This document shows, in pieces, positions 53,824-61,092 of a stretch of DNA of 64,000 bases. The DNA comes from Rhizobium altiplani (GTDB lineage: Bacteria > Pseudomonadota > Alphaproteobacteria > Rhizobiales > Rhizobiaceae), in the NCBI RefSeq assembly GCF_001542405.1, contig NZ_LNCD01000003.1:124001-188000 (forward strand), written 5' to 3'. Each line of letters opens with the position of its first letter. Positions within the stretch are counted from its first letter, which is position 1. Both the position numbers and the translations under genes were made by a program. The notes beneath the pieces are model-generated. The model did not search any database. It worked only from the letters and a program-made list of their open reading frames with translations, and had not been told where the DNA came from.

Positions 53824-56592
53824 ATGACCGCCCCTGTCACGCCCGCTTTGCCGCTATCCCAGGACGCGCGCAAGCGAATGACACTCGACGGCCTCTGGCA
53901 GTTCAAATTCGAAGGGGAAGCCGACTGGCGCTCGATTTCCGTTCCATCCGTTTGGCAATCCGAATTTGCCGATCTTCGCGACGCGTTCGGCACTGCAAGC
54001 TACCGTCGACAGTTCTTTCTGCCGCAAGAATGGGCGGAGCGCGAGATCTCCCTTCACTTCGGCGCGGTGAACTATTTTGCTGAAGTCTCGGTCAATGGTC
54101 AGCCTATCGGCAACCACGAAGGGGGCTACCTTCCGTTCTCGTTGACGATTCCGAACAGCATCCTCAAACCGGAAAATGAGATCGAGGTCTCGGTTACGCT
54201 TCCGAGCGCCGACGCGACCAGGTACCCGCAGTTTCCTTTTGCGGAAATTCCGCATGGCAAGCAAAGCTGGTACGGCCCTCTCGGCGGCATATGGCAATCG
54301 GTGAGGCTGGAGGCGCGTGATACCAGCCACATCAAGCATGCCGAGGTAAGGGCAGACCTTTCCTCGGGTGCCGTTCGCTTCGATCTGGACCTTTCCGCAT
54401 CCGCGGCAGGCGCTGAGGTGCGCGTCGCTGTCTACGGACCGGACGGAGCCCTGCAGGCCGCGGCAAAGGGATCTGGTCGCACCCTGAGCGTCGTTGTTCC
54501 CGAGGTAAAGGCCTGGTCGCCTGATGCACCGCAGCTTTACCGTGCCGACATCAGTCTTTCGGTCGCAGACGCGATCGTCGATACGACTTCGGTTACATTC
54601 GGGTTTCGCACCATCGAGACCAGGGGCGGCCAGCTCTTCCTCAACGGTGCTCCGCTCTACATGCGTGCCGCACTTGATCAGGACTATTATCCCGAAGGCA
54701 TCTGCACGCCGCCTTCGCTTGAGTTCCTCGAGGACCAGGCGCGCAAGGCCAAGGCACTTGGGTTGAATACGCTACGCATTCACATCAAGGTTCCCGACCC
54801 GCGCTACTACGATGTGGCGGACCGTATCGGTCTTTTGATCTGGACCGAAATTCCGAACGTCCAGACCTTCAGTGATGCCTCGGCCAGGCGAATGCGCGAG
54901 ACCATGCAGGGAATTGTCAGGCGCGATGGCCATCACCCGTCGATCATCGCCTGGACGATCATCAATGAGGATTGGGGAACCCGTATCGTCGAGAACGCCG
55001 ATCATCGCCAGTGGCTCGCCGAGACCTACGACTGGTTGAAGACGCTCGACCCGAGCCGTCTTGTTTCGGACAATTCCGCCTGCTTCCCGAACTTCCACGT
55101 GAAGTCGGACCTCAATGACTACCACTACTACCGCTCCATTCCGGAACGACGCGAAGAGTGGGACGACATCACCAGGCAATTCGCCGAGGGCGCAGCGTGG
55201 ACCTATTCTGGCCTTGGCGATGCGCAGTGGCGAGGCGAAGAGCCTCTCATCGTCTCCGAGTTTGGCGTGTGGGGCTTGCCCGATCCCTCGAAACTCCTTC
55301 TGCAAGATGGTTCCGAGCCCTTCTGGATGGAAACCGGTGCGACATGGGGTGATGGCGTCGCCTATCCGCATGGCGTTCAAAAGCGCTTCCGCGCGCTCCA
55401 TCTGGACACCGTCTTCAAGGACTTCGGATCGTTCATCGAGGCCGCGCAATGGTACCAGTTCGCGAACCTCAAATATGAAATCGAGGTGATGCGCGCCCAT
55501 CCCAAGATCGTCGGCTACGTCATCACCGAATTCACGGACGTTCATTGGGAGGCAAACGGCCTTCTGGACATCAACAGAAATCCGCGTGTCTTCCACGACG
55601 ACTTCGCGAGCATCAATAGCGACATCGTCGTGATCGCCCGCCCGAATGCCTGGTCTGCCTACGCCGGCGAACTGCTGGAGGTGGATCTCTCGGTGGCGAC
55701 CGGTGGCGCGTCCATTCCTGATGGCGCAACGATCCGCTGGACCTACGGGCAGGACGGCGAGCGGGCACTGCCAGAAACGGGTGCCAACGCGGTGGCAAGT
55801 GTCGGCATCGTGCCGATGCAAATGCCGGAAACCGACGTCAATCGCATGCTTCGCATCGAACTTGAGGTCCTGTCCAACGGACGGCGGCTTGCGACCAATG
55901 TTCTCGATATCGCGCTGTACGCAAAACGCAATCGAGCCAACCTGCCGAGCATCGCTTCGAAGGATCCGGCGCTTCGCGCTTTTGCAGAGACACTGGGCTA
56001 TCCGGTCTCTGAGCCTGGTAAAGCGGAGGTCAATCTGGCGCATGCCCTTGATGAAAGCGACATTGAGGCAATGCACCACGGCGCGCGCTATTTTGTGATC
56101 GCCGATGGCAGCGTCCCCACGCACCGCAATCTGCGTAAGGACATTCCCGCGGGCGAAAAGCTCTATCGCGAGATGACGATTGATGAACGGGACATGCCTG
56201 TTGGTATCGACCAGCAGCTCCCAGGAATCGGACTGATCGCACGTGAAGGTACGCTGTGGCGTGGCGACTGGATTGCCAACTTCAGCTGGATCAGACGCAA
56301 AGGTGCGTTTGCTTCATTGCCGGGTGGTCCGTTGCTCGACCTGTCCTTCGAGAAGGTTGTTCCACATCATGTCATGACGGGCTTCCGCACGTTCGAGTAT
56401 GCCGGACCGGTCCACGGCGGGCTGGTCATCGGTTGGGTCCACAAACCCGCAGTCACCATCGCTGAACGACGCGTCGGGCGAGGCAATCTCGTTGCAACGA
56501 CCTTCCGGCTGGCGAGCGTCCCGGCCGGCACCGATCCGGTCGCTGCTGCCTTGTTCGATGCCATGATCGCGACGGTCAATCAGAGCAAATGA
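53824..56592 (+). CDS. Glycoside hydrolase family 2 protein
   Basis: A 922-residue retaining glycosidase. An N-terminal jelly-roll sugar-binding domain (about 15-165) and an Ig-like domain (about 170-265) precede the TIM barrel. In the barrel, E382 (AWTIINEDWG) is the acid/base and E479 (LIVSEFGVWG) the likely nucleophile. The C-terminal 300 residues are additional beta domains. There is no signal peptide, so it acts in the cytoplasm on imported oligosaccharide. GGGAG precedes the ATG. It is the first gene of the locus with the CUT1 transporter. Beta-galactosidase, beta-glucuronidase or beta-mannosidase activity cannot be distinguished. Confidence 0.9.
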   Translation: MTAPVTPALPLSQDARKRMTLDGLWQFKFEGEADWRSISVPSVWQSEFADLRDAFGTASYRRQFFLPQEWAEREISLHFGAVNYFAEVSVNGQPIGNHEGGYLPFSLTIPNSILKPENEIEVSVTLPSADATRYPQFPFAEIPHGKQSWYGPLGGIWQSVRLEARDTSHIKHAEVRADLSSGAVRFDLDLSASAAGAEVRVAVYGPDGALQAAAKGSGRTLSVVVPEVKAWSPDAPQLYRADISLSVADAIVDTTSVTFGFRTIETRGGQLFLNGAPLYMRAALDQDYYPEGICTPPSLEFLEDQARKAKALGLNTLRIHIKVPDPRYYDVADRIGLLIWTEIPNVQTFSDASARRMRETMQGIVRRDGHHPSIIAWTIINEDWGTRIVENADHRQWLAETYDWLKTLDPSRLVSDNSACFPNFHVKSDLNDYHYYRSIPERREEWDDITRQFAEGAAWTYSGLGDAQWRGEEPLIVSEFGVWGLPDPSKLLLQDGSEPFWMETGATWGDGVAYPHGVQKRFRALHLDTVFKDFGSFIEAAQWYQFANLKYEIEVMRAHPKIVGYVITEFTDVHWEANGLLDINRNPRVFHDDFASINSDIVVIARPNAWSAYAGELLEVDLSVATGGASIPDGATIRWTYGQDGERALPETGANAVASVGIVPMQMPETDVNRMLRIELEVLSNGRRLATNVLDIALYAKRNRANLPSIASKDPALRAFAETLGYPVSEPGKAEVNLAHALDESDIEAMHHGARYFVIADGSVPTHRNLRKDIPAGEKLYREMTIDERDMPVGIDQQLPGIGLIAREGTLWRGDWIANFSWIRRKGAFASLPGGPLLDLSFEKVVPHHVMTGFRTFEYAGPVHGGLVIGWVHKPAVTIAERRVGRGNLVATTFRLASVPAGTDPVAAALFDAMIATVNQSK

Positions 56593-56668
56593 ACGGCCTG
56601 AGGCGGGCGCGGAAGACCGCGCTCGGCCTCGGACGGCAGGCTCTGGAACTCAATCAGCGGAGGAATAC

Positions 56669-57751
56669 GTGGCGCTCATCGAACTGATAAACATAAGCAA
56701 GCAATACGGTGCGGTGCAGGTCATCGACAACCTGTCCCTGACGATCAATTCCAACGAGTTCATGGTCTTCCTCGGCCCATCCGGGTGCGGGAAATCCACC
56801 TTGCTGCGAATGATTGCCGGGCTGGAGAGCATCGACGGCGGCGAGATTCGCATCGACGGCAAACGCATCGATCATCTGCCACCGGGCGAGCGCGGTATCG
56901 CCATGGTGTTCCAGCACTATGCGCTCTACCCCCATATGAGCGTGCGCGACAACATGGCCTTCGGCTTGCGCAACATCGGGATCGACGAAGCGGAAATCAC
57001 TCGCCGGGTAACGGAGGCGGCCGAGATTCTTGTTCTCGACACGCTGCTTGATCGCAAGCCGGGGCAATTGTCCGGCGGTCAGCGTCAGCGTGTGGCCATC
57101 GGCCGCGCGATCGTCAAGGAGCCGCAAGCCTTCCTGTTCGACGAGCCCTTGTCGAATCTTGATGCAGCACTTCGTGTCAGAACGCGCGTCGAGCTGGCGC
57201 AGCTTCACAACCGCGTCAAATCAACGATGGTTTTCGTGACGCATGATCAGATCGAGGCGATGACGCTCGCACACCGGATCGTGGTCATGAACAATCGCCG
57301 CATCGAACAGGTCGGCACACCAATGGAGATTTATGCACGACCTGCGACACGTTTCGTCGCCGAGTTCGTCGGTTCTCCTGCCATGAACTTCCTGCCCGTG
57401 AAACTGGACCACGATTTTGTTCGCCTAACCGACGGAACGACTGTCCATACGTCGGTTCCAATCAAAGAACTGGCGCCGGCCAGTGACTACACGATGGGTG
57501 TCCGCGCTGAAGCGATTTCGATCGGAGAGGCCGGGACAGGCGACACCGATGCGGTTGTCGAGGTGGTCGAGCGGCTGGGTGATCGCACGCTCGTTTACGC
57601 CCGCATCGCAGACAATTCGCTCCTGGTGGCAGAAGCCAAGGGAGACAGTCCGCTCGCGGCCGGAGCGGCCGTGGCCCTGACGTTCGACGGCCGCCGAACC
57701 CACCTTTTTGACGCGACAGGCCGCGGTCATCACGCCGCGGAGGCGGCGTGA
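56669..57751 (+). CDS. Carbohydrate ABC transporter ATPase (UgpC/MalK family)
   Basis: A 360-residue CUT1-type ATPase. Walker A is GPSGCGKST, the Q-loop is in MVFQHYALYPHMSVRDNMAFGL, the signature is LSGGQRQR and Walker B is AFLFDEPLSNLD. The C-terminal TOBE region (about 240-350) is typical of MalK/UgpC. The GTG start at 56669 has GGAGG at 5 nt. It overlaps the first permease gene by 4 nt (GTGA). It energises import of the oligosaccharide hydrolysed by the upstream GH2. Confidence 0.92.
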   Translation: MALIELINISKQYGAVQVIDNLSLTINSNEFMVFLGPSGCGKSTLLRMIAGLESIDGGEIRIDGKRIDHLPPGERGIAMVFQHYALYPHMSVRDNMAFGLRNIGIDEAEITRRVTEAAEILVLDTLLDRKPGQLSGGQRQRVAIGRAIVKEPQAFLFDEPLSNLDAALRVRTRVELAQLHNRVKSTMVFVTHDQIEAMTLAHRIVVMNNRRIEQVGTPMEIYARPATRFVAEFVGSPAMNFLPVKLDHDFVRLTDGTTVHTSVPIKELAPASDYTMGVRAEAISIGEAGTGDTDAVVEVVERLGDRTLVYARIADNSLLVAEAKGDSPLAAGAAVALTFDGRRTHLFDATGRGHHAAEAA

Positions 57752-58635
57752 TGACCCAGCCCATTCACATGAACGAATCCCGCTTGCGAAACGGGCTCTT
57801 CGTTGCGCCTTTCCTGCTTGTCTTCGTCTGCCTGCTCGTCATTCCTCTCTTTTGGGGCTTCTGGCTTGGGTTGACGAAGGCGGACCTGTTCGGTCCCGGC
57901 AAGTTTGTCGGCCTCGCCAACTATACTCGGCTTTTCAACGACAGGATTTTCCGCGGGGCAGTTCTGAACACGCTCTATTTCGTTGTCTTGACCGTGCCGG
58001 TTCTCGCGGTATTCGGACTTGCACTCGCGCTGGCGCTTAATCGCAAGACACGCTTCGCCTCGGTGATGCGCGCCGTCTTCTTTGCCTCGTCTGTGCTGTC
58101 GGTTACAGTGGTGACGCTGATATGGCGCATCGTCTTCATTCCCGACATTGGCCTGCTTTCCAATATCTTCGGCTGGTTCGGTCTGCCCCAAGTTACCTTC
58201 CTCAGCAATGCGCGTCTTGCGCTTCCGGCCGTTGCGATCGCGACGGTCTGGTGGGGCGTAGGCTTGCCGATGATGCTGTTTCTGGCCGCACTGCAACAAG
58301 TGCCGGGCGAGATTTATGAAGCGGCTGCGCTCGACAATGCCGGGCGCTGGAAGACACTGTGGCGCATTACGCTTCCGTCGATCCGGCGGACGTTTCTGCT
58401 GGTGCTGATCATTCAAAGCGTGCTTCAGTTCCAGGTATTCGGCCAGGCCCAGCTGATGACACAGGGGGGTCCGAACAATGCTTCGAGGCCAATCGTCCTC
58501 TACATCTACGATGTTGCCTTCACCCGCTTCGATGTCGGCATGGGCGCTGCGACCTCGCAGGTCCTGTTCGCGATCATCCTGATGGCCGGCATGCTGCAGT
58601 ACTTCCTTTCCAACAGGCGCGGAGAAAATCGATGA
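57748..58635 (+). CDS. Sugar ABC transporter permease (MalF/UgpA-like)
   Basis: A 295-residue permease with six membrane segments. The first is RNGLFVAPFLLVFVCLLVIP. The EAA loop EIYEAAALDNAGRWKTLWRITLP contacts the ATPase. A GTG followed by ATG at 57748/57751 gives the start; the GTG overlaps the ATPase stop. It pairs with the next permease, and the overlap pattern shows a single translationally coupled unit. Confidence 0.92.
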   Translation: MMTQPIHMNESRLRNGLFVAPFLLVFVCLLVIPLFWGFWLGLTKADLFGPGKFVGLANYTRLFNDRIFRGAVLNTLYFVVLTVPVLAVFGLALALALNRKTRFASVMRAVFFASSVLSVTVVTLIWRIVFIPDIGLLSNIFGWFGLPQVTFLSNARLALPAVAIATVWWGVGLPMMLFLAALQQVPGEIYEAAALDNAGRWKTLWRITLPSIRRTFLLVLIIQSVLQFQVFGQAQLMTQGGPNNASRPIVLYIYDVAFTRFDVGMGAATSQVLFAIILMAGMLQYFLSNRRGENR

Positions 58636-59480
58636 GCGGCACGAGCTCCGGCATTGTCGGAAAATCCTTTGGCGATCGCATCATCCTTCTCGCCGTCGTG
58701 GCAGCCGGCCTGATCATGGTACTGCCGATTCTTTGGGTGGTCGGGCTGTCGTTCAAGCTCAATGCGGAACTGAAGCTGGATACGAATTCGGTCTTCCACG
58801 TTCCGTACACGATCAAGAACTATGCAGACGTGTTTGGCGGATCCAATGTCTTCCGCTGGTTTTTAAACAGTCTCATCGTTTCGTCGGGGATGACGCTCGG
58901 TGTGCTGATCCTGTCGTCGCTTGCCGGCTATGGTTTCGCGCGGCTACGGTTTCCGGGGCGCGACATCCTGTTTGTCATCGTTCTGTTCGGCCTTGCCGTG
59001 CCGGAGCAGGCAGTGATCGTCGCGCGCCATCAAATCTTCAGCATGTTCCGGCTGCACAATACCTATCCTGGCCTGATCCTGCCCGGTTTGGCTGCGCCAT
59101 TCGGTGTTTTCCTGATGACGCAGTATTTCCGGGAGATTCCCAAGGAGCTGGATGAGGCCGCACTGCTCGACAACGCGTCGCGCTTCAGGATCTTCTGGAA
59201 GGTTCTTCTACCCCTTACCATCCCGGCCCAGGCGACACTCGGTGTGTTCACCTTCCTCGGTGCCTGGAACGACTATCTCTGGCCGCTCATCTCGGCGACC
59301 AAGAAGGACATGTACACAATCACGACCGGCATTGCTTCCATGCAGATGAACTTCGCCCAGACCGAAGGCCTGGGCTTCCTGATGGCTCAGGCTGTGTTTG
59401 CAGGTCTGCCAACGCTCGCCGTCTACCTGTTCTTCCAGAAATACATCGTCACCGCGGTTTCGGGTTACGCAGTGCGATGA
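58632..59480 (+). CDS. Sugar ABC transporter permease (MalG/UgpE-like)
   Basis: A 282-residue permease. The first membrane segment is IILLAVVAAGLIMVLPILWVVGLSF. The EAA loop is IPKELDEAALLDNASRFRIFWKVLLP, and the C-terminal YLFFQKYIVTAVSGYAVR is typical of the family. The ATG at 58632 overlaps the stop of the partner permease by 4 nt. The cognate binding-protein gene follows after 62 nt. Confidence 0.92.
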   Translation: MSGTSSGIVGKSFGDRIILLAVVAAGLIMVLPILWVVGLSFKLNAELKLDTNSVFHVPYTIKNYADVFGGSNVFRWFLNSLIVSSGMTLGVLILSSLAGYGFARLRFPGRDILFVIVLFGLAVPEQAVIVARHQIFSMFRLHNTYPGLILPGLAAPFGVFLMTQYFREIPKELDEAALLDNASRFRIFWKVLLPLTIPAQATLGVFTFLGAWNDYLWPLISATKKDMYTITTGIASMQMNFAQTEGLGFLMAQAVFAGLPTLAVYLFFQKYIVTAVSGYAVR

Positions 59481-59542
59481 CGATCATGATCTGACAATCC
59501 GGTTTCAACGCGCGTTTTCGCAAGCAATAGGAGGAGATTGCA

Positions 59543-60859
59543 ATGAAGATTGGCATGAGGAATATCTTACTGGCGGCGACGCTGACCATGGCGTCGTGGC
59601 CGGCTCTGGCCGGTGATCCGGTCGAAGTTACAGTTCAACGGTTCTTCGGAGCGTGCGACGCCGATTGGGGAACCAACACCGACGTCAGCAAGGCTGTAGG
59701 CGAGTGCGGAATCATCACGTCGCAGATCAACAAGTTCGTTGCCGACAATCCCGACATCAAGATCAATGTGAACACCGTCGAATGGCCTGGTTACGACCAG
59801 CTGACGGCGCAGCTGGCATCGGGCGAGCCGCCAGATGTCGTCACCATCCATGAATCCGTGTTGTCCGACTATCAGTCGAAGGGTCTTCTTGAGCCTCTGG
59901 ACGCGGTACTAAAGGCTGCCGGCGTGGATTCTTCCACATTCACCGCGGCGGGCCGGGAAGGGGTGACGAAGGAAGGCCAGATATTCGGCCTGCCGATCGA
60001 TTCCCACACCATGTTGTGGCACATCAACATGAACTATTTCCGCAAGGCGGGTCTGGTCAATGATGACGGAACGCCGGTACTGCCGAAGACGGCCGATGAA
60101 CTGCTCGCACAGGCTAAGCAGTTCAAGGAAAAGACCGGCAAGCCCTATCTCGTTCAGAGCATGGCCAACGAAAAGGGTGCGTTCTATCGTGCCCTCTATA
60201 TCTACCTGACCCAGATGAAGTCCGACTTCTTCGCAGATCCGACCCACGTCAAACTCAACACACCTGAAGCCAAGAAGATCGTCCAGCTGTTCAAGGACAT
60301 CTACGATCAGGATCTGACCACGAAAGACCAGGACTATGCTGCATCCCTGTCCGGCTTTACCAAGGGGGACGGTGGTGTTCTTCTGAACGGTACCTGGGTT
60401 GTGGGTGACTTCGATGCCCTGTCGAAAGAGGCCGACAACGCGCTCACCAACGGCTACGCGGTCTATCCGTATCCGCCAGTGTTCGGTGGTGAACCGGCCT
60501 ATTGGTCGGATGGCCACTCTTGGGCGATGACAAAGAAGGATCGGACCCCGGAGCAGGTTGCGGCAATCGGCAAGTTCCTGAAGTTCATGGCCGATCACAA
60601 CTTCGATTGGGCCCGGACCGGTCACCTGCCGGCTCAGCAGGCGGTCATTGATTCAGCAGAGTTCAAGGCGCTGCCGCATCGCGCCACGATCCTCAGCATC
60701 GCAAACGTCGCAAAACCCCTGCCTGCACAGGTTCGTCATCAGTTCGCGGTCAACGACATCATCGGCGAAGAGATCGCTTCTGCGATCACTGGGCAAAAAG
60801 AGATCGATGCCGCGCTCACAGACGCCGAAACCCGCGTCAACGATCTGCTTGCAAACTAG
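59543..60859 (+). CDS. Extracellular sugar-binding protein (SBP family 1)
   Basis: A 438-residue binding protein of the CUT1 importer. The Sec signal peptide is about residues 1-23 (ILLAATLTMASWPALA, cleaved before GDPVEV). Family features are INVNTVEWPGYDQLTAQLAS, the hinge GEPPDVVTIHESVL and GLPIDSHTMLWHINMNYF. A strong GGAGGAG precedes the ATG. It is placed last in the operon, whereas the binding protein usually comes first; its own strong Shine-Dalgarno sequence suits the excess needed. A terminator follows directly. Confidence 0.92.
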   Translation: MKIGMRNILLAATLTMASWPALAGDPVEVTVQRFFGACDADWGTNTDVSKAVGECGIITSQINKFVADNPDIKINVNTVEWPGYDQLTAQLASGEPPDVVTIHESVLSDYQSKGLLEPLDAVLKAAGVDSSTFTAAGREGVTKEGQIFGLPIDSHTMLWHINMNYFRKAGLVNDDGTPVLPKTADELLAQAKQFKEKTGKPYLVQSMANEKGAFYRALYIYLTQMKSDFFADPTHVKLNTPEAKKIVQLFKDIYDQDLTTKDQDYAASLSGFTKGDGGVLLNGTWVVGDFDALSKEADNALTNGYAVYPYPPVFGGEPAYWSDGHSWAMTKKDRTPEQVAAIGKFLKFMADHNFDWARTGHLPAQQAVIDSAEFKALPHRATILSIANVAKPLPAQVRHQFAVNDIIGEEIASAITGQKEIDAALTDAETRVNDLLAN

Positions 60860-60865
60860 CCATAA

Positions 60866-60897
60866 AGGGGCTGTCCGGGCATTCCGGACAGCCCTTT
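60866..60897 (+). terminator. Rho-independent terminator after the sugar-binding protein gene
   Basis: GGGCTGTCCGG at 60868-60878 pairs with CCGGACAGCCC at 60884-60894 (11 bp, 5-nt loop), preceded by AAAG and followed by TTT. It lies 9 nt after the stop and closes the GH2-transporter operon. Confidence 0.8.
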
Positions 60898-61092
60898 GGC
60901 AAATTGCGCCTGGTAGAGCATATCGTCGAGGCCGGCAGGGAACGGGTCTCTCCGTCCTGCGAGAGCGCGTGGTCCTTATTGGCCAAAAGGTGATCGCCCA
61001 TTTTAGCTCGAAAGGCGTACAAGGTATTTTGCGCTTCTTCGGCTATCATTCGACAATCTGCACATTGATAGATTTTCGCGAGGGGGCATGCC

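Noticed and set aside
54772..56124. A 450-codon minus-strand open frame
   Set aside because: It lies antisense within the GH2 gene, which carries both catalytic glutamates; no independent evidence for a gene.
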